A program made the position numbers and the translations under genes. From assembly GCF_000374025.1 (NCBI RefSeq), contig NZ_KB893184.1:248001-312000 (forward strand): a DNA stretch of 64,000 nucleotides, in the 5' to 3' direction. Positions 35,553-45,200 of the stretch are shown one piece after another. The notes under the pieces are model-generated. The model was not told where the DNA came from, ran no database searches, and saw only the letters and a list, made by a program, of their open reading frames with translations. Numbering within the stretch: position 1 is the stretch's first letter; every line of letters starts with the position of its first letter. The stretch comes from Spirosoma panaciterrae DSM 21099 (GTDB taxonomy: Bacteria; Bacteroidota; Bacteroidia; Cytophagales; Spirosomataceae).

Positions 35553-36605
35553 ATGAACCTGAATCGAGACGTTGCTTTTACTATCGTTTTCTGGCTGCTG
35601 TATTTCCTGTATCAGTGGCTGGGGCTGGCGTCTTTGTATGGCAATTATGGCGACTACTTTATCAACGCCTGCATGGCCCTGCCCGTCGCCTTCCTTTTTT
35701 CCTGGCTCACCGTGCATTTCTTTATTAAGAAGCGATTGGCAGAGACCAGTAAGGCAACCGATTGGTTGTATCTGGTTCTGGTCTCCCTTTTTTTGCTCAC
35801 CATCAGGCGCTACATCAATTATTACGTTATTTATCCGCAGTACTTTCCGAAAGCCCAGCAGATGCCTTTGTTTTCGGGGGGCAAAATGCTCGTGGAGCTG
35901 GTTAATCTGTACACGATCACCGGCTTATATGCCCTGTATTATTTTATACGATCCTGGTATGAAGAACGCTTACGGGTTCAGCAATTGGTGCAACAGACAA
36001 CAAGGGCGGAACTCGACCTGCTGAAAGCGCAGGTTCAACCTCATTTTGTGTTCAATACCTTAAATAATATATATGCTACGGCCCTGCAAACCAGTCCGGA
36101 AACAGCCTCATTGATTGCGCATCTGTCGGGTTTTCTGGAGTATAATTTGTATGAAGCCAATCAGGCAACGGTGCCCTTGGCAACAGAGATTGCCTACATT
36201 GAGCATTACATCGAACTTCAAAAAAACAGGTATGGCGATAAGCTGGACGTAGCCATTACCAGTTATTTGCCCATCCATGATCTCCAGATTGCGCCTTTAC
36301 TCTTATTGCCTCTGGTCGAAAACAGCTTTAAACATGGAGTGGCTGGCTCGTTGGGACTCTCCTGGATTCGTATCGATATCTCCAGACAGCCTGGGCAGTT
36401 TTCGATCAAGATTGCCAATAGTAAGGACGAACAAGGCGCGACCCCTATAGCCACTACCGGGGGAATCGGCCTGGCGAACGTAAAAAAAAGACTGTCCTTC
36501 ATTTATCCAGATACGCATGAACTCACGATCATTGATGAGCGGCATTCGTATTTGATTAGTTTGACGATAAAAACGGTAAAAAATGACGAACTGCTTAATC
36601 GTTGA
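35553..36605 (+). CDS. LytS-family sensor histidine kinase
   Basis: A 350-residue kinase with four membrane segments in about residues 8-135, then the phosphorylation motif LLKAQVQPHFVFNTLNN with His164. The ATPase part has LPLVENSFKHGV and GGIGLANVKKRLSFIYP. The layout is the same as that of the kinase at 16643 but the sequences are clearly diverged. Its stop lies 23 bases inside the response regulator gene, so the pair is translationally linked. It faces away from the DoxX-like/HGSNAT-like operon. Confidence 0.9.
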   Translation: MNLNRDVAFTIVFWLLYFLYQWLGLASLYGNYGDYFINACMALPVAFLFSWLTVHFFIKKRLAETSKATDWLYLVLVSLFLLTIRRYINYYVIYPQYFPKAQQMPLFSGGKMLVELVNLYTITGLYALYYFIRSWYEERLRVQQLVQQTTRAELDLLKAQVQPHFVFNTLNNIYATALQTSPETASLIAHLSGFLEYNLYEANQATVPLATEIAYIEHYIELQKNRYGDKLDVAITSYLPIHDLQIAPLLLLPLVENSFKHGVAGSLGLSWIRIDISRQPGQFSIKIANSKDEQGATPIATTGGIGLANVKKRLSFIYPDTHELTIIDERHSYLISLTIKTVKNDELLNR

Positions 36606-37320
36606 TGATGAAGCACCCGCCAGGTCGCTCCTTAATCAGCATCTGTCAACGCTGAACGGCTTTCGCGTTTTAGCCTCTTTAGACAATGCGGTCGATGCGT
36701 TCACATTTTTGCAGACGAACCCGGTCGACCTGGCTTTTCTGGATATTCAGATGCCTAAACTGTCGGGGCTTGAGTTGATACGATCCATAAAGGCCCGGCC
36801 TAAAATCATTCTCACGACAGCCTACCGGGAGTATGCAGCGACGGCCTTTGACCTGGACGTGATCGATTACTTAGTAAAACCAATTACCCAGGAACGCTTT
36901 ATGAGGGCCGTGTCAAAATACCTGCACTATCAAACGGTACCCGCGTTGCCGTCACAGATTCTGAGCCGCTATGAAGAGACGTATATGTTTTTTAAAGTTG
37001 GCCGGGATCAAATAAAGATTTTCCTGAAGGACATTGTTTTTATTGAGGGATTTGCTGACTACATAAAGGTGCACACGAACGAAAAGGCTTATGTAGCGTC
37101 AGAAAAGTTAGGGTATATGGAGCAGAAACTGCCTGAGGATAAGTTTATTCGAATTCACAAGTCATTTATTATTGCCTGGGATAAACTCATCAGTTACAAT
37201 GCCGATCAGGTTAATCTGGTGAACCAAACACTTCCGCTGGGTCGATTATATAAAGGCGTATTTCTCCGAAAGTTACAGACCGGAACGGTAGGCTTACCAC
37301 CATTTAAGAACAATACGTAG
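36583..37320 (+). CDS. LytTR response regulator
   Basis: A 245-residue partner of the preceding kinase. The receiver domain has Asp8-Asp9 in LIVDDEAPA, the phosphorylated Asp54 in AFLDIQMPKL, the conserved Thr in ILTTAYREYAATAFDL, and the Lys in YLVKPITQERF. The LytTR domain at about 140-235 has DIVFIEGFADYIKVHTNEK and FIRIHKSFIIAWDKL. The gene overlaps the kinase by 23 bases. Confidence 0.92.
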   Translation: MTNCLIVDDEAPARSLLNQHLSTLNGFRVLASLDNAVDAFTFLQTNPVDLAFLDIQMPKLSGLELIRSIKARPKIILTTAYREYAATAFDLDVIDYLVKPITQERFMRAVSKYLHYQTVPALPSQILSRYEETYMFFKVGRDQIKIFLKDIVFIEGFADYIKVHTNEKAYVASEKLGYMEQKLPEDKFIRIHKSFIIAWDKLISYNADQVNLVNQTLPLGRLYKGVFLRKLQTGTVGLPPFKNNT

Positions 37321-37440
37321 CCGAGCTGGTTCGCTAAAACAGATGAGCGAATACCCAATAAACCAGCCCACGGCCACAAGGAGCAAGAGCAGGTGGCCAA
37401 TGCCTGTTACGACTCTTTCTGCGTATAATGACAGGGTCAT
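37294..37440 (-). CDS. Possible 48-residue single-pass membrane protein
   Basis: An ATG at 37440 opens a 48-codon frame with a basic-to-hydrophobic layout: a short polar start MTLSLYAERVV, one membrane segment HLLLLLVAVGWFIGYSLICF, and a basic tail ending LKWW. Its last 27 bases overlap the end of the response regulator in antisense. No homologue is known to me; the membrane segment alone is weak evidence. The rest of the 37321-37626 gap shows no other gene. Confidence 0.3.
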   Translation of the reverse strand: MTLSLYAERVVTGIGHLLLLLVAVGWFIGYSLICFSEPARLRIVLKWW

Positions 37441-37626
37441 GGAAAAGACTGACTTTACGGATAAACAATTTGGCTCATCATAGACTTTGGTTGGTAACTA
37501 GTAAGTCATATGAGAATCCTTTTCTTTTTTTCGGCCGCTGAATCAGCACGGCCCGTTGGTTGCTCGTCTTTAAGGAGCCTTCCCCAATGTATCAAGTATC
37601 TGCCACCTGTAACGGATTAGTTAGCT

Positions 37627-39369
37627 ATGCCATCGCCAACACGTCGACTGCGCGTTGCCATCCTGGGTGGGGGGCCGAGTGCATTGTTTATGTATAAACG
37701 CTTGATTGAATCCGGTCGTAATGACTTATGCATTGAGATCTTTGAGCGCTCCAGTCAACTGGGTGCCGGTATGCCTTATAGTGCAGCCGGAGCCCGGGTC
37801 GAACACGTAACCAACGTATCCGGTAATGAAATTCCCACACTGATAACCTCATTGCCTGAATGGCTAAAAACGCAGCCATTGGAACGGCTTGAACAGTTTC
37901 AGATTGATCCCCACCAGGTTAGCCCCTATCATGTGGTACCCCGGCTTTTGTTTGGGCAATACCTGGCGGCTCAGTTTGATTTACTGCAACAACGAGCGCT
38001 GGTTCGGGGGCTGGAAACACAAGTCCACTTCAACTGCGCCGTGACGGACCTCCGCGATGAACCGACCAGTCAGACCATATGGGTAGAAACCGCTGACCAG
38101 CACCAGCGCAACGTTGATGTTGTGATCGTATGTACGGGCCATTACTGGCCCACTAGCCACGAAGGCAAGGTGCCCGGTTATTTTGATTCGCCCTATCCAC
38201 CGACTAAGCTCGCGCTGACACTGAATCATCCCGTTGCCATCCGGGGGGCTTCTCTGACAGCTATCGACGCCATCCGTACACTGGCCCGGTACAACGGACA
38301 CTTCGAAAACGATGCAACGGGACAGCTTAGGTATTATCGGTCGGAGGCAGTCCCCGATTTTCAGATGGTGATGCATTCCCGGCAGGGGCTATTACCTGCC
38401 ATTCGGTTTCATCTGGATGAGCCCCTGATCTCCCAGGACGACCAGTTAAGTCCAGATATGATTGCGGCCAATCGGCAACAGAACCAGGGATTTCTATCTC
38501 TTGATTTTGTCTTTGATAAAGTCTTCAAAGAAACTTTGAGAAAGAAAGACCCGGTTTTCTATAACCGTATCCGAGAAATGAACCTGGAGGCTTTCGTCGA
38601 CGCGATCATGGGTATGCGCGAGCAGCAGGATCCATTTGTTCTCTTTGCAAACGAATATCAGCAGGCCGAACAATCCATCCGGAAGCATGAGTCTATCCAC
38701 TGGAAAGAAACGCTGGCGGTGCTGAGCTACGCCCTGAATTACCCCGCCAAATATTTTTCGGCAGAAGACAGCCAACGTTTGAAAAAAGTGCTCATGCCGT
38801 TAATCTCGATCGTTATTGCTTTTGTACCACAGCAGTCGGCTCGGGAACTATTAGCCCTCCATCAGGCTGGAGTATTGACCCTCAAAACGGCTGGGGAAGA
38901 CAGTACAGTTACCCCTCACCCGGAAGGTGGTGCAACGTATTACAACCCGGAAGATACCGATCAGCCCCAGTCGGTACATTATCAAACCTTTGTCGATTGT
39001 ATAGGCCAGCCACACCTAGCGTTTGAAGATTTTCCATTTAAGACCTTGATAAGAGACCAGACGATTAGCCGGGCGCGACTGCGCTATCAGTCGGATGAAG
39101 CGGGGCTGACTGCCCTGCGGCAAGGCAATCAGGATGTGGAGCAGCTCGCCGATGGGGCGTTTTATCTGACCGTACCGGGCCTGGCCATCAATGATGATTT
39201 TCAGGTTGTTGGTCCGCAGGGGCAATCCAACCCCCGGCTCTATATCATGGCAGTGCCACACATCGGAGGGTATAATCCGGATTACTCAGGACTGGATTTT
39301 GCTGAAGCTGCTTCTGCTCGTATTGGCAAACACCTGTTGCAGATTGACCACGCACAAACGAATGCATAA
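37627..39369 (+). CDS. FAD/NAD(P)-binding protein (NAD_binding_9 / HpyO-like)
   Basis: A 580-residue flavoprotein-like protein. The N-terminus has the dinucleotide fold VAILGGGPSALFMYKRL, then FERSSQLGAGMPYSAAG and the second motif VVIVCTGHYWPTSHEGK, with a further NAD(P)-type GASLTAIDAIRTL region. It resembles the family containing FAD-dependent urate hydroxylase and the YdhS-like proteins; the substrate cannot be told. No signal peptide is seen. The DUF3891 gene follows after 48 bases, probably in one operon. Confidence 0.8.
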   Translation: MPSPTRRLRVAILGGGPSALFMYKRLIESGRNDLCIEIFERSSQLGAGMPYSAAGARVEHVTNVSGNEIPTLITSLPEWLKTQPLERLEQFQIDPHQVSPYHVVPRLLFGQYLAAQFDLLQQRALVRGLETQVHFNCAVTDLRDEPTSQTIWVETADQHQRNVDVVIVCTGHYWPTSHEGKVPGYFDSPYPPTKLALTLNHPVAIRGASLTAIDAIRTLARYNGHFENDATGQLRYYRSEAVPDFQMVMHSRQGLLPAIRFHLDEPLISQDDQLSPDMIAANRQQNQGFLSLDFVFDKVFKETLRKKDPVFYNRIREMNLEAFVDAIMGMREQQDPFVLFANEYQQAEQSIRKHESIHWKETLAVLSYALNYPAKYFSAEDSQRLKKVLMPLISIVIAFVPQQSARELLALHQAGVLTLKTAGEDSTVTPHPEGGATYYNPEDTDQPQSVHYQTFVDCIGQPHLAFEDFPFKTLIRDQTISRARLRYQSDEAGLTALRQGNQDVEQLADGAFYLTVPGLAINDDFQVVGPQGQSNPRLYIMAVPHIGGYNPDYSGLDFAEAASARIGKHLLQIDHAQTNA

Positions 39370-39417
39370 GACGCTGAACAGTCGGTTGAACCCAGAGAAC
39401 AGAAAAGAAAATTAGGT

Positions 39418-40149
39418 ATGATTGTTAGTACGAAAGACTTCGGATGGGAAATCATTCATCAGCAGGCACATGGACTGTTAGCGCTTCAACTGGCGCTGCA
39501 ATGGGCCACCGAAAAGCGACCCATCAACTGGGCAGAAACGCTGGTGGCGCTCACGGAACACGATGACGGACAGGATGCCTGGGAGGGACGTAACCATCTG
39601 ACACAGGCGGGGGCTCCGCTGGATTTCAATATCCAGATGTACTCAATAGCGCAGGCACGCCGAATGGTAGAAATAGCCCTGGAGAAGAGCCGCTGGAATG
39701 CACTGATGGTGTCTATGCACGCTTCATTTTTGTATGAGCCTTTGCGAAACGAACGCCCTGAAATGGATGAATTCCTGGAACAACAGCGCAAAAACCAACG
39801 GGATTGGTTGAGAAAGATGAAGGCTACTGCTGCACAGGCCCAGTATGCTTATGCGTTTCTGCAGTGGTGTGATGCGTTTTCTTTACTCCTGTGTCAGGAT
39901 TTGCTACCACCTGAGGGGCGCCGGTTAGAAATTAGTAAGGGGCCCGATGGCAAATCGTATTTTGTTTCGAAACAGGAAGATAACTGCCTGTGTGTTGAAC
40001 CCTGGCCCTTTAAAGAGGACTCGTTTGTTGTAGGCGTTGAAGCTTTTCAACTTAAACAGTTGGCTTTTGAAGACGATAAAGTTCTGTATGAAGCGATTCA
40101 ACAGGCGGATATCCTCCGCCATGAATGGACTTTGAAAAAGGGCAAATAG
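39418..40149 (+). CDS. DUF3891 family protein
   Basis: A 243-residue soluble protein of the DUF3891 family, which looks like an all-helical HD-type fold. Candidate metal residues are His10x-type sites: IIHQQAHGLLALQLALQW, LTEHDDGQDAWEG (H-D-D) and VSMHASFLYEPLR. The biochemical role is unknown. It follows the FAD/NAD(P)-binding protein closely, as an accessory or partner. The gene converges with the Ycf48-like gene. Confidence 0.78.
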   Translation: MIVSTKDFGWEIIHQQAHGLLALQLALQWATEKRPINWAETLVALTEHDDGQDAWEGRNHLTQAGAPLDFNIQMYSIAQARRMVEIALEKSRWNALMVSMHASFLYEPLRNERPEMDEFLEQQRKNQRDWLRKMKATAAQAQYAYAFLQWCDAFSLLLCQDLLPPEGRRLEISKGPDGKSYFVSKQEDNCLCVEPWPFKEDSFVVGVEAFQLKQLAFEDDKVLYEAIQQADILRHEWTLKKGK

Positions 40150-40220
40150 GCGAGATAGGCCGCAATGCGGTAATGGATTTGGTGGTCGGCTGTCAACATC
40201 CGGTTTCGATGTACCCAGGT

Positions 40221-41255
40221 TTATTTAAACACCTGTTTGCTTACCTTTCCTTTCGCTCCAACGGCATAGCAGGTGCCTTTCACACAGGCCATGGCATGAA
40301 AGCCTTCCGTATCGAGCTTTTGCCAGGTTTGCCCCTGATCAGCCGACAGGCTGGTGCCGGATGGGCCAATGGTCAGCAACCGATCTCCGGGGAGTAAAGC
40401 AACGGCTTCTTTCAGACCTGCCGGATCGGTTTGCGCAACCGTCTGCCAGGTTTGTCCACCATCGCGAGAGATGGCTACGTTTGAACCAGGCTGGTTTTCC
40501 TGTTTATAGTTACCTCCAACCACTACACCCACTTTGTCGCTGAAAAACCGCATGCCAAAGAGGCCAGTCGCTTCGCCACCCGGCAAAGGGGTATTGCTGA
40601 CGGTCCAGGTTTTACCTCGGTCGCGGGAGTGGAAAACACGACCGGCCAAGCCTCCCCCCGACGCAATCCATACGTTTCGTTTCCCCTCAACCACCAGACT
40701 GGTGCCACTGGCCGCAAAGGCCGCTTCGTTCGGTTGCATGAGTGGTAATGCCGATGGCGGAACAGGTTGCCAGGTCTTTCCGCCATCGTCGGTTGTCAGG
40801 ATTGCCCAGCGTCCGTCGATGGGGTCGCTGAATACAATGCCGTGCTGACTATCCCAGAAGTCGATACCATCGAAGAAAATCCCTTTTTGTTCCGTTTTAT
40901 AAAGCAACGTCCAGGTTTGCCCGGCATCGGTCGTTTTGTAGATGCGTGCCTGATCCTTTTCGGCGGGTCCGGCGCTCATGAGGTAAGCCGTTTGCGCATC
41001 CACAGCGTGTACATCCCGGAAATCGCACGTTGGAGCGTCCGGAACCGTACCCGTTTGCCAGGTTCTGCCTCCATCGGCCGTTCGGACAAAAGTTCCTTTG
41101 GTGCCGCCAATCCAGACAGCGTCAGCACTAGCCGCACTAACCGCCCGGAAACTGGCATCGGTACCGACCGACTGGGGCTGCCATTGAGCGATGCTGCATA
41201 GAGGGGTCAGGAATGTGGCAAGAAACAGGTGTATGATGAGGTGTTTATAAGTCAT
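40221..41255 (-). CDS. Secreted Ycf48-like / BNR beta-propeller protein
   Basis: A 344-residue exported protein with signal peptide LIIHLFLATFLTPLCSIAQ and about six to seven propeller blades marked by the repeated Asp-box form DGGxTW(x): TADGGRTWQTGT, TTDAGQTWTLLY, TDDGGKTWQPV, SRDRGKTWTVSN, SRDGGQTWQTVA and SADQGQTWQKL. The repeats match Ycf48/photosystem II stability-like and BNR proteins. In Bacteroidota these occur as secreted proteins of unknown role. The ATG at 41255 overlaps the end of the DUF2520 gene by 11 bases, so the two are co-transcribed. Confidence 0.85.
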   Translation of the reverse strand: MTYKHLIIHLFLATFLTPLCSIAQWQPQSVGTDASFRAVSAASADAVWIGGTKGTFVRTADGGRTWQTGTVPDAPTCDFRDVHAVDAQTAYLMSAGPAEKDQARIYKTTDAGQTWTLLYKTEQKGIFFDGIDFWDSQHGIVFSDPIDGRWAILTTDDGGKTWQPVPPSALPLMQPNEAAFAASGTSLVVEGKRNVWIASGGGLAGRVFHSRDRGKTWTVSNTPLPGGEATGLFGMRFFSDKVGVVVGGNYKQENQPGSNVAISRDGGQTWQTVAQTDPAGLKEAVALLPGDRLLTIGPSGTSLSADQGQTWQKLDTEGFHAMACVKGTCYAVGAKGKVSKQVFK

Positions 41256-42054
41256 GGGTTGCATAATACTGTTGAATACTTTCGGTGAGCACCTGATACA
41301 TTTCGGAAAGCCGGGGTTGCGATTGCAGGTACGTCAAATGTTTGTCGAGGGTAACCAGATCGGACCGACGAGCGGGGCCGGTCTGAACATCGGCTGGATT
41401 CCCAACGGCCAGACCTTTCCGAAACGTTTCGGAAATGAGCGGCTTGAGCAGATCGAATTCTAATCCTTGCTGTACCGTTAAATCATGAGCCAGCGCCATG
41501 AGATGATTGGTGAAATTACAGGCAAATACAGCCGAAATATGCAGGGTAAGCCGTTCTTCGGACGAGACGATGTAGACAATATCGCTAATGTCCTGCCCAA
41601 GCTGCACCAGTGCTTCTTCGGTTGACGGGTCAGAGGCTTCGATGCATAAAGGAATCCCCTCAAAAGCCATGAACGACCGCCCCCTGGTAAATGTTTGAAG
41701 GGCGTAAAAAACACCCGTCCGAATGGGCACGTCGCTGTAAATGGCCATCCAGTGTTCCAGATTCTTAAGCGACTGACCGCCGGAGGTATGAACCAGAATG
41801 GCATTTTCGGGAAGAACCAGTTGTGAGCAAACCGTTTCGATCGCCTGATCCGAAACCGCCAGAACAAACAGCCGTGATGGACTGTCGGCAAAATTCAGGT
41901 CGGAGTGTGTGCGGGCATCGTATAGATTACTTACCAACTGTCGGGCATGCTGAAGCTGTCGACTATAGACTTCATTGATGTGATGCCCCGCGTTTTCGAG
42001 CGCTGGGGCAAGGTGCCAGGCCAGGTTACCTGCACCGATAAACGAAATTTCCAT
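41245..42054 (-). CDS. Rossmann-like / DUF2520 dehydrogenase
   Basis: A 269-residue NADP-binding protein. The N-terminal Rossmann fold opens MEISFIGAGNLAWHLAPALE, followed by FVLAVSDQAIETV and VHTSGGQSLKNLE, and the DUF2520 C-terminal helical domain includes LHISAVFACNFTNHLMALAH. The fold resembles pyrroline-5-carboxylate reductase and ketopantoate reductase-like enzymes, but the substrate is unknown. A TTG two codons earlier is rejected in favour of the ATG at 42054. It precedes the Ycf48-like gene and is divergent from sprA. Confidence 0.85.
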   Translation of the reverse strand: MEISFIGAGNLAWHLAPALENAGHHINEVYSRQLQHARQLVSNLYDARTHSDLNFADSPSRLFVLAVSDQAIETVCSQLVLPENAILVHTSGGQSLKNLEHWMAIYSDVPIRTGVFYALQTFTRGRSFMAFEGIPLCIEASDPSTEEALVQLGQDISDIVYIVSSEERLTLHISAVFACNFTNHLMALAHDLTVQQGLEFDLLKPLISETFRKGLAVGNPADVQTGPARRSDLVTLDKHLTYLQSQPRLSEMYQVLTESIQQYYATHDL

Positions 42055-42230
42055 ACCCAAGTATAGGCATTTTGCCTGAATCAGAGCTTCTATTGGTCGT
42101 TTCTCTTACGACTGCTAACCGATCAATCATGTAGACAGAATATGGCCCGGTAATTGTAAGGCGTTTTACTGTTCTGGATTAATTAATCGACAATCACAGC
42201 AAACTATTCGTATGACATCACCTTAATGCT

Positions 42231-42238
42231 TAATTTTG
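42231..42238 (+). promoter_or_regulatory. Probable -7 element of sprA
   Basis: TAATTTTG matches the Bacteroidota -7 consensus TAnnTTTG, 62 bases before the ATG at 42300. No good -33 element is seen at the right distance. Confidence 0.45.
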
Positions 42239-42299
42239 GGGCTTATCTTTAGCGAATCAAAGTATAGCCTATTAAAAAATCTATTAATCTGTTAGACGA

Positions 42300-45200
42300 A
42301 TGGGCCGTTTTTGGCCGTTTGATAGAAAGACATTCCATACGCTACTAATTCTGAACCCGAAAGTACCCTCAATGGTGAACCCTTACTTTGTTCACATTCC
42401 TGTTATCCATCAAGCTTTTTCCGTCGTTGGTCGTTTCTCATTTGGCGCAAATGGGTGGCTGACGCTGGGATGCTGGATATTGCTTGGATTAGGGGTAACA
42501 GTCGGGCAGAACCAACCCGCACCAGCCCGGCGAGGAGCGGCTGCCCGACGGCAGCAGGCCGCCAACGATTCGGCACGGGCCGAAGCCCGTCGGAAAGCCA
42601 TTGCCCGGGCCGATTCGGTTAAGCAGGCTATTCAGGACCGAAACGATAGCATCCGGGCGGCACGGAGCGCCAACCGTCGGCCAACCGTAAACTGGCCCGA
42701 TCGCCGGGCAACGCGTTTCTCCGAGCGGCCCTCCCGATCTCCGTTTATTTTACGAGACCCCAAAGGTGTTTCGACCGATTTCCGGCTTGGCCCTAACGGA
42801 GGGATTGGCGTAACGGAGCGCGTACGTTCGGGGGTATCGTTATCGGGCGCTCCTCCGGCCAATAATACACCAGGGCGCAATGAACCGATTACCCCGGCTA
42901 CCTCCACAACAACCGCCCCTGGGCAACCGATCCCTGGATTATCATTACCACCGTCGCAGTTTGGCTTACCCTACCGACCGGCCGAAACGATCCCTTACTC
43001 GACCTATAATCAGATTCAGAATCAGACGCTTGAACAGAATCTCTGGCGCGAATACGGCGCGAAACGGGATGGGCAGAGCGCCATTAGCGGACGGGGCCTG
43101 ATTCCCAAACTTGAGCTTCCGCCTGTCATTGATCGGCTGTTTGGCGGTAGTCAGGTCGATTTCAAACCAAACGGTTTTGTTACGCTCGACTTTGGGTATC
43201 TTTATCAGTTCAATGATAATCCAGCCTACCCGGTTCGTCAGCGTCGGACCGGGAACTTCCTGTTCAACGAACAGATCAGCATCAACTTCAACGGAAAAAT
43301 TGGTGAAAAGCTCGGCGTATTGGCCAACTTCGACACAAAGGCCAGCTTCAATTTCGAGAATGCGCTGAAACTTAATTACCGACCAGGAGGAGGGCTCCCC
43401 GCCTTCGGTACAGGGCAGGGCATGCCGAGTTTACCGGGCTTACCCAATGCGCCCAATTTGCCGAATGCTCCCAATATTCCCGGTGTGAATGGGTCAATGC
43501 CCGGAATGCCCAATTTTACCCCTCAGAACGAGAGCATTATTCAGGGGCTGGAAGTCGGTAACATCAGTTGGGCCGTCAACAGTCAGCTTATTCCGGGGGT
43601 TCAGAATCTGTTCGGGATCAAAACGCAACTGCGTTTCGGTAAACTGAACGCCACACTCGTGGCTTCGCAGCAACGTTCGCGAAAGAATGAAATCGTGCTG
43701 CGCGGAGGAACCTCAAACCGACCCTTCGAAATCCGGGCTGATAATTACGATGAGAACCAGCACTTCTTCCTGTCGCAATTTTTCCGGGCCAACTACGAAG
43801 CTTCGTTAAAAACACTGCCGCAGGTTACATCGGGGGTGAACGTAACGCGGGTAGAAGTCTATGTGACCAACCGGACCAACACCACCGAAACCCTTCGCAA
43901 TATTGTTGGCTTCCAGGATTTGGGCGAGGGTAACCCCTACAATCAGACCAATGGAAATCTGGCCCCGTTCTCCCGAAACAATCGAACCCCAACCGATAAC
44001 TCGTCCAATGGTTTGTTTACCAAGCTGACCGCTCAGCCAAACCAGCCTTTCCGGCAAATCGATCAGACAAACGATCAGTTGGTCAACTCGTTCCAGCTTG
44101 CCAAAGGAACGGACTACGACCTGCTTCGGGGTGCTAAGCGGCTGACCGATAAAGAGTTCAGGTTGCAACCCGATCTTGGCTATATCTCTTTGGTGACGCC
44201 ACTTCGGAACGACGAGATTCTGGCTGTTGCCTACGAATACACCTACCAGGGCCGTCGGTATAAAGTGGGGGAATTGACCGAAGATTATCAATCGCGACGA
44301 GCCGATGAAGTGCTGGTGCTGAAGCTGTTGAAGTCATCGACGCTGCGCAATAATCTTCAGTTGCCGATGTGGAACCTGATGATGAAAAACATCTATCCGC
44401 TCAGCACATCCCAAATCACGCGTCAGGGTTTCCAGTTGCGGATTATTTATAAAGATGACCTGACGGGTATCGACAACCCAAACCTTCAGGAAGGCCGTCG
44501 GACACAGAACCGACCCCTGGTCCAGCTTTTTGGTATGGACCGACTGAATCAGCAGTTGGATGCTCAGCCCGACGGTAATTTCGACTACGTTGAAAATTAT
44601 ACGATCGACAGTCGGTATGGAAAAATCATTTTCCCGGTATTGGAGCCGTTTGGGTCGTATCTGGAGAAGCAGTTCGATGCGGACGAAGATGCGCTAAAGG
44701 CAAAATATGTGTTCAGGCAGCTCTATACGACCACAAAAGCTGATGCCGCTCAGCTTGCCGAACGAAATAAATTTTTCCTGAAAGGGTCGTTCCAATCGGG
44801 CAATGGCGCTGATGTTCAACTGCCTTATGGGGTCAATGAGCAGTCGGTTCAAGTAACGGCCGGTGGCGTTCCCCTGACGCCGGGGCAGGATTATGTGCTG
44901 GATGGCCAGTCGGGTCGATTACGGATCATCAACGAAAGTGTAACCAATTCCGGGCGTGAAATTCGAATCAGCTACGAGCAGCCCGATTTGTTCCAGAACC
45001 AGATTCGGACCCTGATCGGAACCCGGCTGGACTATGCCATCAGCCGCGACATCAGCATTGGCTTAACGGCCATGCACATGAAAGAAACGCCTGCCGGGTT
45101 CCTCACCCGGGTGGCACTTGGTAATGAACCCGTCAACAATACGATTGTCGGGCTGAATGCCAACATTCGGAAAGATGCGCCCGGACTGACTCGTCTGCTC

